Notes: generated by a model from the sequence alone, not told the origin. Counted from the stretch's first letter, positions 26,858 through 36,687 are shown. The stretch: 64,000 nucleotides of DNA from Dehalococcoidales bacterium (GCA_016783105.1 JADHXF010000002.1:1-64000); one strand, 5' to 3'. Numbers and translations: made by a program.

Positions 26858-28960
26858 TTAATCGGGTCGTTTCATAGCCTGCCGGCAGCGGTTAAGTATG
26901 GAAAGAACTTCAAAAGGCTCTTCAATCAGGGGAAAGGTGGGCACGCCTTTCGGTTCCAGGAATGCCTTGGCCGCTTCCATGTGCTTTTTCTCGGCGCTGA
27001 AAGTGACATAAAGTGGCTTTCCCGGGTATTTATTTGCCAGCCTGACCAGGAAGTCCAGGGGTGGCACGCCAACGTCATCGGCCAGCATGAGAATCGGCAC
27101 CACCGCATCGATATTTCTGTCTTTCATCAGGGCTTCAATGGCCTCTCCGTAACTGAACTCGATACCGTGGTCAAGCGCCGAGGGCCAGATATCAACCGGG
27201 TTCCTCATCCGGATGTAGTCCGGGCTTATCTCCTGCAGGCGTAACCTGGTTTTCTCTTCCAGTTCGGGAACATCTAAATCCCACTGCTGGTGGCATAGGT
27301 CTGTGAGTACTACCAGCATGGCTCCGGAAGGCGCCAGGAAGCTCACCCGGTTTCCTTTTGGAATCGGCATGCAGGCCAGCGCCTTGGCTACCAGGACAAG
27401 GTGAGAGTACTGATAAAGCCGGGTAATGCCGGCCTGCCTGATGGCGCCATCAAGAATGCGCTCATCCGAGGCCATGGCGGCGGTATGTGTCACGGCGGCT
27501 TTGGCTCCTTCTCCGGTGCTGCCCCCCATGAGCAGGAAGACAGGTTTTGTGTGGCTCACCTCACGAGCGATGTTGATAAAGCGTCCCGGGCGCTTGATGT
27601 TTTCCAGGTACAGTAAAATGGCCGCTGTCTCCGGGTCATCAGCGTAGTACTCGAGGACATCGCTCTCATCGACATCTATCTTGTTGCCCAGCCCGGTCAC
27701 CCTGGCCACGCCAAAGTTCTCCCCGGTGATGATGTAGCGCATAGTGTGGGTGGCAAAATTCCCCGTCTGCGCGATATAGGAGATTTTTCCCGGCGGGATT
27801 TTACCAAGCGGAAAAATGCTGGAGGTAAAGTGACAGGGCGTTGAGGTGTGCCCGGAAGTATTGGGGCCAAGGGCACTGGCGCCGGTTTCCATGATGGCGC
27901 GCGTCAGTTCTTCCTGGAGTGCCTCACCGTTCTCATCGACTTCGGAGAAGCCGCCGGCACAGAGAACGAACGATTTTATGCCCCTGGCGGCGCACTCCCT
28001 GACTGCCGATGCCGTGGCCCGGGCGGGGATAACGATGACCGCCAGGTCAAGGCCGTCAGGTAACCCGGCGATTGACGAGAAGACGGGTATCCCCATAATC
28101 TCGCCGCCCCTGGGATTAACCGGATAGATTTTTCCCTTAAAGCCATTGGCTATAATATTGCGCATCACGGTGTAGCCGGCTTTTCCGGGTGTAGCGGAAG
28201 CGCCAACCACGGCGATGCTGTCCGGTTGGTAGAATTTGGTTAAGTTCTTCTTAGGAGCTGCTTTTGCCGCTGGCTTTGGTGATTCTTTACGTGAAGTGTC
28301 ATGGGTAATCAGCGCATCCACGGCAATCGGTTTGCCATCGGGCCTGATTTTAAGCGGGTTAATGTCAATCGACTGAATGGCCTGGTACTGAAGGCCGATT
28401 TTGGACAGTGCGACCAGAATCTGCGTCAGTGCTTCAATGTCAACGGCGGCTTCGCCGCGGAAGGGCTGGAGCAAGTTACTATGCTGGATTTCCCTGACCA
28501 TTTCCCGCGCGTCCTGAGTGGTCAGAGGGGCCACGCGGAAAACGATGTCCTGGAAAATCTCGGTCATGGTGCCGCCGAGCCCGAACATGACGCAGGGGCC
28601 GAAATGGGCATCGCGCACCAGCCCGCAGACCAGCTCACGCTCACCCTTCACCATCTCCTGCACCAGCACCGCTTCACTGCCCGCTATCCGCAGCAGACGT
28701 TCGCTTTCCTGCTTCACCTCGGCCTGATTTTTCAGGTTCAAGGCAATGCCCCCGACTTCTGTTTTGTGGAAGAGCTTTTCCCCGGACGCTTTTAAAACCA
28801 CCGGGAATCCAATTTTTACTGCCTCTTTCACCGCAGAATCGACATCGTTGGCGACGGCTTCGCGGCAAACCGGGATGTCGAAGCTGGCGCAGAATCTTTT
28901 GGCGTCATACTCATTGAGAGCGCTCTGGCCTTTGCTTAAAGCTTCCTTGATGATATCCAT
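26858..28960 (-). CDS. ADP-forming acyl-CoA synthetase, fused beta-alpha
   Basis: A 700-residue protein joining an ATP-grasp domain (residues 1-222, with GFPVVLKASGEKLFHKTEVGG) by a Lys/Ala/Pro linker to a CoA-binding Rossmann domain (241-370) and two succinyl-CoA-ligase-like domains. The phospho-His segment is present as THTAAMASDE (about 491-500). Such enzymes convert acyl-CoA plus ADP and phosphate to acid, CoA and ATP. The motif after the CoA-binding domain reads GPNTSGHTSTP, where related enzymes have GPNCxG, so substrate specificity may differ. It has its own promoter, divergent from lysA. Confidence 0.88.
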   Translation of the reverse strand: MDIIKEALSKGQSALNEYDAKRFCASFDIPVCREAVANDVDSAVKEAVKIGFPVVLKASGEKLFHKTEVGGIALNLKNQAEVKQESERLLRIAGSEAVLVQEMVKGERELVCGLVRDAHFGPCVMFGLGGTMTEIFQDIVFRVAPLTTQDAREMVREIQHSNLLQPFRGEAAVDIEALTQILVALSKIGLQYQAIQSIDINPLKIRPDGKPIAVDALITHDTSRKESPKPAAKAAPKKNLTKFYQPDSIAVVGASATPGKAGYTVMRNIIANGFKGKIYPVNPRGGEIMGIPVFSSIAGLPDGLDLAVIVIPARATASAVRECAARGIKSFVLCAGGFSEVDENGEALQEELTRAIMETGASALGPNTSGHTSTPCHFTSSIFPLGKIPPGKISYIAQTGNFATHTMRYIITGENFGVARVTGLGNKIDVDESDVLEYYADDPETAAILLYLENIKRPGRFINIAREVSHTKPVFLLMGGSTGEGAKAAVTHTAAMASDERILDGAIRQAGITRLYQYSHLVLVAKALACMPIPKGNRVSFLAPSGAMLVVLTDLCHQQWDLDVPELEEKTRLRLQEISPDYIRMRNPVDIWPSALDHGIEFSYGEAIEALMKDRNIDAVVPILMLADDVGVPPLDFLVRLANKYPGKPLYVTFSAEKKHMEAAKAFLEPKGVPTFPLIEEPFEVLSILNRCRQAMKRPD

Positions 28961-29001
28961 AAACGGTGTCCCTATCTTGCAGATAAAAATTCGGCTTAAA
29001 A

Positions 29002-29030
29002 ATTATGGCACAGTGGCCTGTCGATGGCAA
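29002..29030 (-). promoter_or_regulatory. Promoter of the acyl-CoA synthetase gene
   Basis: On the minus strand TTGCCA (29030-29025), a 17-nt spacer and CATAAT (29007-29002), each one base from consensus. It lies 41 nt upstream of the gene and divergent from the lysA promoter. Confidence 0.6.
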
Positions 29031-29045
29031 GTTTGCTTTCTTAAA

Positions 29046-29074
29046 TTGACTTTGGGGCGGGGCGTTGCTAACAT
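29046..29074 (+). promoter_or_regulatory. lysA promoter
   Basis: TTGACT (29046-29051), a 17-nt spacer and TAACAT (29069-29074) lie 16 nt before the lysA ATG, with GCAGGAGG as ribosome-binding site between. The untranslated leader would be very short. Confidence 0.55.
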
Positions 29075-29090
29075 TTAAGCAGGAGGTAGC

Positions 29091-30413
29091 ATGACTCCCG
29101 GACAAAGTGAATCCAGGCTGGTACTGTTTCCGCCTACAGCTGAAGTCAACGGGAAGAGCCATCTTGCCCTTGGTGGCTGCGATGCTGTGGCACTGGCGGA
29201 AGAGTTCGGCACGCCTCTCTATATTTTCGATGAGGTAACGCTGCGCCAGAAGTGTGCCGAATTCAGGAATGAGTTCGGCAGGCGCTATCAGGATGCGGCC
29301 ATTGTCTACGCGGGCAAGGCCTTCATCAACCGGGCGCTGGCGCTCCTCTTCAGGGAGGAGGGGCTGGGGCTGGACGTTGTTTCCGGCGGGGAAATGAACA
29401 TTGCCCGGTCGGTTGATTTCCCGATGGAAAAGGTTTACTTCCACGGCAACAACAAGTCGGCCGAGGAACTTGGCATGGCTCTGGAATATAAAGTCGGGCG
29501 CATTGTCATCGACAATTTTCAGGAGCTGGATACGCTGGCGGGGATAGCCGGTCGGCGAGGCGTCCGACCCGATGTATTGCTGCGCCTGACGCCGGGCGTT
29601 GACCCGCATACGCACAGGCATATCTCCACCGGTATCGTGGACAGCAAGTTCGGTATCCCTCTCGCCGGTGCTGATGAGGCAGTGGCAAAGGTAATGTCAG
29701 CCGCCAATCTTAACCTGATAGGGCTGCATTTCCACCTCGGCTCGCAACTATTCGAGGTCGAGCCTTACCAGGAGGCGATTAAGGTCATTCTGGCCCTGGC
29801 GGCAGAGATGAAGCCCAGGCATGGCTTTGAACTCAGGGAGCTCGATATCGGCGGCGGCTTTGCCGTCCAGTATACGGTCGATTCGCCGGCACCGCCGGTA
29901 TCCGAATATGCTGAGGCAATCATGGCCATAGTGACCGAGAAGTGCGGAGAGCACAACCTTGAACTGCCGAAGCTGGTTATCGAGCCGGGCCGGTCAATCG
30001 TGGGTCGGGCAGGCGTGGCACTGTACCGAGTGGGCGTGGTCAAGGACATACCCGGCATCAGATGCTATGTGTCCGTGGATGGCGGGATGGCGGATAATAT
30101 CCGCCCCGCCCTTTATGACGCCCGCTATGAAGCTGTGGTGGCGAACCGGATGAACGATAAGGCAACGAAGAAGGTTACCATTGCCGGTAAGTTCTGTGAA
30201 TCCGGTGATATACTGATAAAGGATATTGAGCTTCCCGAGATTGCCGCGGGAGATATCCTGGCGGTGCCCGATTGTGGTGCCTACTGCCTGGCGATGGGCA
30301 GCAACTATAATGCCTCGCTGAAACCGGCAATCGTGCTGGTAAACGGGGGCAGGGCACGTCTCATCCGCCGACGGGAAACGTATGAGGACTTGACCCGCTG
30401 TGACCTGGTGTGA
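29091..30413 (+). CDS. lysA: Diaminopimelate decarboxylase
   Basis: A 440-residue fold-type III PLP enzyme making lysine from meso-diaminopimelate. The PLP lysine is in VYAGKAFIN (Lys76); GLHFHLGSQL, LDIGGGFAVQY, IEPGRSIVGRAG and the substrate-site CESGD are all visible. Length is normal. It is followed 16 nt later by holB, so these may be co-transcribed although unrelated in role. Confidence 0.95.
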   Translation: MTPGQSESRLVLFPPTAEVNGKSHLALGGCDAVALAEEFGTPLYIFDEVTLRQKCAEFRNEFGRRYQDAAIVYAGKAFINRALALLFREEGLGLDVVSGGEMNIARSVDFPMEKVYFHGNNKSAEELGMALEYKVGRIVIDNFQELDTLAGIAGRRGVRPDVLLRLTPGVDPHTHRHISTGIVDSKFGIPLAGADEAVAKVMSAANLNLIGLHFHLGSQLFEVEPYQEAIKVILALAAEMKPRHGFELRELDIGGGFAVQYTVDSPAPPVSEYAEAIMAIVTEKCGEHNLELPKLVIEPGRSIVGRAGVALYRVGVVKDIPGIRCYVSVDGGMADNIRPALYDARYEAVVANRMNDKATKKVTIAGKFCESGDILIKDIELPEIAAGDILAVPDCGAYCLAMGSNYNASLKPAIVLVNGGRARLIRRRETYEDLTRCDLV

Positions 30414-30428
30414 AAGGTATGGTTCGGT

Positions 30429-31451
30429 ATGTGGCAGGTAGTGGGGCAGGATAAGTCAGTATCAATTCTGCAGCGTGGTCTGGAGCGAGGTACCCTCGCT
30501 CACGCCTATATGTTAGCCGGGCCATCTCACGTGGGCAAGATGACGGTGGCGCTCAATCTGGCACAGGCCTTGAACTGCGAGTCGCCGGAGCCTCCCTGCG
30601 GTCAGTGTCAGACATGTCAGAAGGTCAAAGTCGGCAATCATGCTGATGTCCAGATAATCGGCTTAACTCAGAATGGTGATGCGGCTGGGGCCAAACTTAT
30701 TAGCATTGACCAGGTACGGGATATGCAGCACTCGGCCAGTCTGCCGCCTTTTGAAGGTAAATGTAAAGTGTTTATCATCGAGGACGCTGAACTGCTATCA
30801 GTTGAAGCAGCAAACTGCCTGCTCAAAACGCTGGAGGAGCCCACAGGTAAGGTGGTCTTCCTTTTGCTGACCACGAACGAGAAACTGTTACCAGCGACCG
30901 TGGTCTCGCGCTGCCAGCGCCTGGAACTGACCCCGCTTCCTTCTCCACAGATGGAGGAAGCACTCCAGAAACGCTGGGGAATTGAGCCACAACTGGCAAA
31001 ACTCCTGTCGCGATTGTCCAGGGGATGTCTGGGCTGGGCAGTTACGGCGGCTTCCGACGACCGTATACTGCAGGAGCGAGCAGAAAGGCTGGAACATTTA
31101 TATGAAGTTATCAGGGCAGACACCGAGGCGCGCTTTAGCTACGCGGCGCAGCTGGCGGCTCAGTTTGCGCAGAACAGGGCGGCGGTGCAGGAAATACTTG
31201 ACCTCTGGCGGGACTGGTGGCGCGACCTGCTGCTGGTGAAGACGGGTTGTTCCGATTACGTGGCCGGTACTGACCAGTCAAATATGTTGAATTATATGGC
31301 TGAGCATTATACCATGGAACAGATAAGGGGTTGCCTTGGCAGCATCATGGCTGCAGAAAGACAACTCAGACAGAACGCCAATCCGCGGCTGGTGCTGGAA
31401 GTGCTGATGCTCGATATGCCGGGAAAAGCGGGAAAAATCGAGGCGAATTGA
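30429..31451 (+). CDS. holB: DNA polymerase III delta-prime subunit
   Basis: A 340-residue clamp-loader AAA+ protein. It has the N-terminal VVGQDKSVSILQRGLERGTLAHAYMLAGP, a zinc module CESPEPPCGQCQTCQK, and NCLLKTLEEPTGKVVFLLLTTN with the SRCQRLEL arginine-finger region. Walker A reads GPSHVGKM, with Met in place of Thr/Ser, consistent with the non-ATP-hydrolysing delta-prime role. It loads the sliding clamp at replication forks. The adjacent RicT-like gene is a common neighbour in bacteria. Confidence 0.9.
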   Translation: MWQVVGQDKSVSILQRGLERGTLAHAYMLAGPSHVGKMTVALNLAQALNCESPEPPCGQCQTCQKVKVGNHADVQIIGLTQNGDAAGAKLISIDQVRDMQHSASLPPFEGKCKVFIIEDAELLSVEAANCLLKTLEEPTGKVVFLLLTTNEKLLPATVVSRCQRLELTPLPSPQMEEALQKRWGIEPQLAKLLSRLSRGCLGWAVTAASDDRILQERAERLEHLYEVIRADTEARFSYAAQLAAQFAQNRAAVQEILDLWRDWWRDLLLVKTGCSDYVAGTDQSNMLNYMAEHYTMEQIRGCLGSIMAAERQLRQNANPRLVLEVLMLDMPGKAGKIEAN

Positions 31452-31472
31452 GTGCCAGGGTAATGGTGAACG

Positions 31473-32270
31473 ATGGCTGAGCAGATTGTTGGTGTAAGAT
31501 TTAAAACGGCGGGAAAGATATATTACTTTGATCCGGCTGGCCTGGACCTTGCGGTCAATGACCACGTCATCGTGGAGACGAGTCGCGGACAGGAGCTGGG
31601 GAAGGTCGTCATTGCGCCGCGGCCGGTGCCGGCGAATGAGGTTAACGAACCATTCAAGGCGGTAACGCGCAAAGCCGGGCCAGAGGACGTGGCACGTATT
31701 GATGAGCTTGAGGCCAGGGCTGAGGAAGTGTTAATTGAATGCGGGAAGATGATCGTTGAGCTCCATCTGCCGATGAAACTCCTTTCCGCGGAATACAATA
31801 TTGATGGCAGTCGGCTCACCTTCCTGTTCAGTGCCGAGACGAGAGTGGATTTCCGCGAGCTGGTGCGTCGGTTGACCAAGCAGTTCCATGTAAAAGTGGA
31901 ACTGCGACAGGTCGGCACCCGGGACGAGGCCAAGCTCATAGGTGGCTTCGGCCGGTGTGGTCGTCCGCTGTGCTGCATGAGCTTTATCACCGAGTTTGAC
32001 CCGGTTTCAATCAAGATGGCGAAAGACCAGAACCTGCCATTGAACCCGATGAAGATATCCGGTGTCTGCGGCCGCCTGATGTGCTGCCTGGGCTATGAGA
32101 ACGAGCAGTACCGCACCATTAAGGAGAAAATGCCCAGGGTGGGCCAGCAGGTAGCAACGGCCATGGGCGATGCGACGGTTGTGGGCAATAATCTGCTGAA
32201 GGAAACGGTGTTCGTGCAGTTAGAGGGCGAGGCGACCGTTGAACTACCGCTCGGTGAAGTCTCGTACTAG
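31473..32270 (+). CDS. ricT: PSP1-domain protein, RicT/YaaT-like
   Basis: A 265-residue PSP1 C-terminal-domain protein. The cysteines are in FGRCGRPLCCMSF and GVCGRLMCCLGYENEQY, as in RicT (YaaT), which with RicA and RicF carries iron-sulfur clusters and promotes RNase Y action and phosphorelay in Bacillus. Position after holB matches the Bacillus order. The precise role in this organism is inferred. Confidence 0.88.
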   Translation: MAEQIVGVRFKTAGKIYYFDPAGLDLAVNDHVIVETSRGQELGKVVIAPRPVPANEVNEPFKAVTRKAGPEDVARIDELEARAEEVLIECGKMIVELHLPMKLLSAEYNIDGSRLTFLFSAETRVDFRELVRRLTKQFHVKVELRQVGTRDEAKLIGGFGRCGRPLCCMSFITEFDPVSIKMAKDQNLPLNPMKISGVCGRLMCCLGYENEQYRTIKEKMPRVGQQVATAMGDATVVGNNLLKETVFVQLEGEATVELPLGEVSY

Positions 32271-32279
32271 CCGGTGTGT

Positions 32280-32786
32280 TCACTGTGGCAGATATTTTTG
32301 CCATTCGTGTCTGGCCTGGCGGTGGTGGTAAGGAACGCTGAAGAAAACATTGTCACCGGGATAAGCTGGTTTATGGGGGAGCTTCATCCCGGCTTCCTGT
32401 GGGGTTCTGCCGGCCTTGCGGCGGTTGCAGGGCACACAGGCGCTGACCACGTTTTCCCAGGTATGCTGTCCGTCCCGGTAGCGGGGAATCACGTGGTCTA
32501 AAGTCAACTGCTTGGTTTCTTTGCCGCAGTACTGGCAGGTATATTTGTCACGGTTGAAGACCTCATAGCGGGTCAATTTTTTCTGTCGGTAGGGGCGTTT
32601 CACCATGTAGGCGATGCGTATTACGGAAGGAAGCTCAAAGCTATCACTGACCGTGTGGATAAAGCCGGCGCCATTTTCCAGCATCTCCGCCTTGCCCTGG
32701 TAAATCAGCACGACGGCGCGCTTGGCCCGGCATACGGTGAGCGGTTCGTAACTCTGGTTCAGTACCAGAACCGGAAGGTTTATCAT
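32280..32786 (-). CDS. HNH endonuclease domain protein
   Basis: A 168-residue protein with an HNH core at about residues 80-135: YTCQYCGKETKQLTLDHVIPRYRDGQHTWENVVSACVPCNRRKAG. This includes two Cys pairs binding zinc and the DH/N residues of the nuclease site. The N-terminus VLNQSYEPLTVCRAKRAV is typical of the standalone bacterial 5-methylcytosine-restriction-like HNH proteins. No methyltransferase or phage gene is nearby. The role is unknown; recombination, repair or restriction are possible. It converges with the PSP1 gene. Confidence 0.88.
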   Translation of the reverse strand: MINLPVLVLNQSYEPLTVCRAKRAVVLIYQGKAEMLENGAGFIHTVSDSFELPSVIRIAYMVKRPYRQKKLTRYEVFNRDKYTCQYCGKETKQLTLDHVIPRYRDGQHTWENVVSACVPCNRRKAGRTPQEAGMKLPHKPAYPGDNVFFSVPYHHRQARHEWQKYLPQ

Positions 32787-32872
32787 ACTCTGAACTTCTT
32801 CCTCTCCGAGGCTACCTCATTTTACTGGAAAAACCCCGGCACAAGCAAACTGCCATTTTTTCGGTAAGTCTA

Positions 32873-34012
32873 TTATCGTCTGGTCTGGCAGGTGATAAAG
32901 CGCATGGCGCATGCGGCGGCATTGGCCAGCAGTTTCTCCGCCTCGGCCATGGACTGTTCAAGCGTGATTGGTCCCGGAGCGATGCTGAGCACGGCATCGA
33001 TGCCCTGGTCGAAGACCACGTGGCAATCGTCGGCCACCTCGCCGGCCAGAGCGATGACTGTCGCCCCGAATTTCTTGGCGGCCAGGGCCACGCCGGTCGG
33101 CACCTTGCCCATCGCCGACTGGCAGTCAATGCGACCCTCGGCGGTAAAGACAACTTCCGCACCTTTCAAGTCGGCAACCAGATTGGTTGCCCTGATGACA
33201 ACATCGATTCCAGGCACCATCCTGGCTTTCAGGAATACCATCAGACCCAGCCCCAGCCCGCCGGCCGCCCCGGCTCCGGGCACCTCCCTGAGGTCGATAT
33301 CAAGGGCTTTTTTAATCACGTCAGCGTAATGCGAGAGCGCGGCATCAAGTTGCTTCACCATTTCGGGAGTGGCGCCTTTCTGTGGGCCGTAGATGGCGGA
33401 AGCCCCGCGAGGCCCGCAGAGGGGATTGTTGACATCGGAAGCGAGCGTCACCTCGAAATCGGCCAGCTGCGGGTCCATGCCGGAAAGGTCAATTTTTTCC
33501 AGTCTGGCCAGGGCGGCGCCGCCGAAGGGGAGGTCTTTGTCATCAGCATCGAGGAGCCTGACGCCGAGCGCCTGCGCCATACCGGCGCCACCGTCGTTGG
33601 TGGCACTACCCCCGATGCCGATAATCAGTTTTCGGCAGTCGTGGTCGAGCGCAGCGCGAATCAGCTCGCCAGTGCCGTAGGTGGTGGTGATAAGCGGATT
33701 GCGCTTTTCCGCAGGCACCAGCGGTAGACCGGAAGCAGAAGCCATCTCAATCACGGCGGTGGTGTTATCGCTCAAAATTCCCCAGTGAGCGTTCACCCGC
33801 TCTTGCAGCGGTCCGGTGACCTCGGTGGACATCATTTTGCCGCCGGTAGCATCGACCAGCGCCTGCACCGTGCCCTCACCGCCGTCGGCCATTGGTTTCA
33901 GTACCGTTTCCGCATCCGGCACGATGCGTTTCACCCCTTCCTCAATGGCCCGCGCCACTTCCAGAGCGGTGAGGTTTCCTTTAAATCCTTGCGGGGCAAT
34001 TACAATCTTCAT
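32873..34012 (-). CDS. glxK: Glycerate kinase (GarK/GlxK type)
   Basis: A 379-residue glycerate 2-kinase. The N-terminus is IVIAPQGFKGNLTALEVARAIEEG (usually DSFKGS); KPMADGGEGTVQALV and the GIGGSATNDGGAGMAQALG signature are visible. It phosphorylates D-glycerate to 2-phosphoglycerate, feeding glycolysis. It is the last gene of the co-directional block with the glycolate-oxidase-type genes, consistent with glyoxylate or sugar-acid catabolism. Confidence 0.93.
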   Translation of the reverse strand: MKIVIAPQGFKGNLTALEVARAIEEGVKRIVPDAETVLKPMADGGEGTVQALVDATGGKMMSTEVTGPLQERVNAHWGILSDNTTAVIEMASASGLPLVPAEKRNPLITTTYGTGELIRAALDHDCRKLIIGIGGSATNDGGAGMAQALGVRLLDADDKDLPFGGAALARLEKIDLSGMDPQLADFEVTLASDVNNPLCGPRGASAIYGPQKGATPEMVKQLDAALSHYADVIKKALDIDLREVPGAGAAGGLGLGLMVFLKARMVPGIDVVIRATNLVADLKGAEVVFTAEGRIDCQSAMGKVPTGVALAAKKFGATVIALAGEVADDCHVVFDQGIDAVLSIAPGPITLEQSMAEAEKLLANAAACAMRFITCQTRR

Positions 34013-34045
34013 GGCATCGCTCCATCAGAGAAATGCTTGTTGCGT

Positions 34046-35320
34046 TCAATCTTTACCGCTGGCGTTCCGGTAGGCCTCGTCAAGCAGTTCCACGATTTCC
34101 AGGACAGATACCGGCAGCTTCTGCTGGCTTGCGCCGCAGGCAAGCTGCATTATGCAGGCCGGGCAACTCGAAACTAAAGTATCGGCGCCGGTCCTGGTAA
34201 CGTTTCCCATCTTTCGTTCCAGCACTTTCTGGGATAAATCATAGTTCTTGAAAGCATAGCTTCCCGCGGCGCCACAGCACATGTCTGCCTCATTCATCTC
34301 AACGAACTCGACACCCGGTATGCTCTTCAATATGGTGCGTGGCTGGTCCGTTATTTTCTGGTAGTGGGCAAGGTGGCAGGGATCATGGAAAGTAACTTTC
34401 CTCTTGAGCTCGCCCATTTCGGTGTTCAGGCCGATGTCAACCAGGAATTCACTGATGTCCTTGACCTTGCCGGCAAATTCCTTTGCCTTGTCCGCCCATT
34501 CGGGGTCTTCAGCCAGCAGCTTGGCGTAGTCTTTCAGGAACGAACTGCAGCTGGCACAGGGCGTGACGACCGCATCCACCTTCATTTTACTGGCCATATC
34601 GATATTTTTTCTGGCCAGGTCCCGTGCCGATTCTGTATCACCATAACCGGCGGCGGGCAGGCCGCAGCAGGCAAAGTCGGGCACGGTAACTTCTACCCGG
34701 TTCTTATTGAGCACTCGAATCGTGGCCGCCGCTTTTTCCGGCGCGAAATTGGGCGCGTAGCAGCCAAGAAAATAGGCTGCATTGTATCTGGGCTTAGCTA
34801 TCTTTTTCACCGCGCGCTTTACGGTTTTCAGGCCTTCGCTGGCGGGCACTCTCGGTACCATGGCCTCAGCTTTCCCCGCGTCTCCAGCCAGTCTGGTCAG
34901 GCCCGTCTTCCTTGCCAGTGTGTGAAGGCCGGTGACATCGGCCAGCCGGAGGAGTCTGGAAGCCTTGTAGAGCCGTTCCGGGTTGGGCAGCAGTTTCTGG
35001 AACAACAGGCGCTGTATCCAGGATTCTCCCTTCTGCCTGAGCAACTCCTGCCTGGCCTTGAAAATAATTTCCCCCGTTGGTACTCCAGGCGGACAGTGCT
35101 CCGTGCAGCCGTTACAGGTCAGACAGTTGAATATCGGGTCCTTCAGGTCAGCAAGCTCCAGCCTTTTATCAAGAAGGGCGCTGCGGAGCAGCGCCACGCG
35201 CCCTCTGGCAGTGGTCCATTCTATCCCCGTAACTTTGTAGATGGGGCAGCCCGCCAGGCAGAGCCCGCATTTATTGCAAAGCTGTAAAGTTTTCTCTAAT
35301 TCCTCAGCCACGGTTGGCAT
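34046..35320 (-). CDS. glcF: Glycolate/lactate oxidase iron-sulfur subunit
   Basis: A 424-residue protein with two N-terminal [4Fe-4S] motifs, CNKCGLCLAGCP (about residue 15) and CLTCNGCTEHCPPG (about 65), and two CCG domains, the first ending in FACCGLPAAGYGD and the second in DMCCGAAGSYAF. This is the layout of GlcF and of LldE/GlpC-type membrane electron-transfer subunits. It passes electrons from the FAD subunits to quinone. It lies 2 nt after the FAD-binding subunit gene. Confidence 0.9.
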   Translation of the reverse strand: MPTVAEELEKTLQLCNKCGLCLAGCPIYKVTGIEWTTARGRVALLRSALLDKRLELADLKDPIFNCLTCNGCTEHCPPGVPTGEIIFKARQELLRQKGESWIQRLLFQKLLPNPERLYKASRLLRLADVTGLHTLARKTGLTRLAGDAGKAEAMVPRVPASEGLKTVKRAVKKIAKPRYNAAYFLGCYAPNFAPEKAAATIRVLNKNRVEVTVPDFACCGLPAAGYGDTESARDLARKNIDMASKMKVDAVVTPCASCSSFLKDYAKLLAEDPEWADKAKEFAGKVKDISEFLVDIGLNTEMGELKRKVTFHDPCHLAHYQKITDQPRTILKSIPGVEFVEMNEADMCCGAAGSYAFKNYDLSQKVLERKMGNVTRTGADTLVSSCPACIMQLACGASQQKLPVSVLEIVELLDEAYRNASGKD

Positions 35321-35322
35321 GG

Positions 35323-36687
35323 TCAGAATGAACCTCCTACCAGCCGACCCGGATTCAGAATTTTTTTCGGGTCGAACTCAGTTTTCAGTCGCCTCATCAA
35401 CTGGTAGTCATTGCGTGGCGGCAAGTTGGCCACCTCTTTTCTTATGGAAAGCGATGCTGATTCAACGAGAAAGAACCCGCCCAGACTGGCCGCGGCGTTT
35501 TTCAGTACGCCGGTGATGGTTACCAGTCTCTCTGGCTTATCGGTCAAATAGGTATAGAGTATTCCATTGCCGCAGTGGGCCGTCATGCCAGTTTGCACGC
35601 CATGGCTGACGCTGATTTTCTTTAACTGCTGGAACATGTCTCCCAGCTTGCTGATGGGCACCGAGGCCTTGCCCTGAAGGGTTGCTGAACTGGCAATGAG
35701 CATTGCTTCATGGACACCCCGGTATGCCTTCCAGGCACGAGATGCCTTTTCGTCTTCCAGCGTCAGAGTAGATTTCGCCTTGTTTGCTTCGGCGAGGGAA
35801 ACTATGTCCTTCTGGTGTCGCTTTACGTCACCTTTCGTCCCTTCAGAGTTAACAATTAAAAGCACCTCATTGTCATTGAGGCTTGAGCCTATAGTATCTG
35901 CCAGGTTGTTTCCGGCTACCGAATCAACCAGCTCAATGGCGCTGGGCGTTAAAGGTGAATTAAGGAGCTGGCCGACCACGCGGAAGGCGTCCTCGGGGCC
36001 GGTGAAGGTTATATAGAGACTTGTCCTCACTTCAGGCAGAGGGAAAAGCCGCAGCACGGCCTCGGTGATGACGCCTAAGGTGCCCCAGGAGCCAATGTAC
36101 ATCCGGCACAGGTCTATGCCGGCCACGTTCTTCATTGTCTTCCCGCCGGTGTGGATGATATCGCCGGTGGGGGTAACAACGGTAACTCCGAGAATCAGGT
36201 CGCGTGTCGCCCCGTACATGATTCTTCCCGGGCCATTGGCATTGGTGGCGATTTCCCCGCCGATGGTCGAACTCTCTGCATGGAGCGGCTCCAGGGGGAA
36301 GAAGAGGTTCGTTTTTGTCAGTTGCTGCTGCAGCTCACCATTGACCATCCCCGCCTGTACCTGAACAGTGAAATTGCCGGCATCAAGCTCAACCACCCGG
36401 TTCATATTTTTCAGGCAGACCACAGTATCCACCGCCTCCAGGCATGGCCCAATCTCCTGCTTGGAGCCGCCTCCCCATGGGATAAGAGTTTTTCGGGATT
36501 CATTGGCTGCCTTGATGATGCTCGCTACCTGCTCGGTTGAAGCTGGAAAGACGACGGCCTGGGGAGTAAACCCGTCAACCATGTAGGGTGCGGTCGCTTT
36601 TTCGCCGGTGCGCACATTCTTGGCACCAGCGATTTCCCCCAGCTTCTGATAGAATGTCTGCTTTTCCGGTGAAACGGTATCAGTCAT
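35323..36687 (-). CDS. FAD-binding oxidoreductase, GlcE/GlcD-like subunit
   Basis: A 454-residue FAD_binding_4 (PCMH-type) protein. The FAD-binding region includes VVFPASTEQVASIIKAANESRKTLIPWGGGS and IGGEIATNANGPGRIMYGATRDLILG. It has a shorter substrate domain than the neighbouring GlcD. In GlcDEF complexes two related FAD proteins occur, so this is probably the second, GlcE-like one. Its start overlaps the end of glcD by 4 nt. Confidence 0.85.
   Translation of the reverse strand: MTDTVSPEKQTFYQKLGEIAGAKNVRTGEKATAPYMVDGFTPQAVVFPASTEQVASIIKAANESRKTLIPWGGGSKQEIGPCLEAVDTVVCLKNMNRVVELDAGNFTVQVQAGMVNGELQQQLTKTNLFFPLEPLHAESSTIGGEIATNANGPGRIMYGATRDLILGVTVVTPTGDIIHTGGKTMKNVAGIDLCRMYIGSWGTLGVITEAVLRLFPLPEVRTSLYITFTGPEDAFRVVGQLLNSPLTPSAIELVDSVAGNNLADTIGSSLNDNEVLLIVNSEGTKGDVKRHQKDIVSLAEANKAKSTLTLEDEKASRAWKAYRGVHEAMLIASSATLQGKASVPISKLGDMFQQLKKISVSHGVQTGMTAHCGNGILYTYLTDKPERLVTITGVLKNAAASLGGFFLVESASLSIRKEVANLPPRNDYQLMRRLKTEFDPKKILNPGRLVGGSF

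Noticed and set aside
32280..32786. HNH gene as part of a restriction or phage system
   Set aside because: No methyltransferase, integrase, terminase or other phage gene lies nearby.
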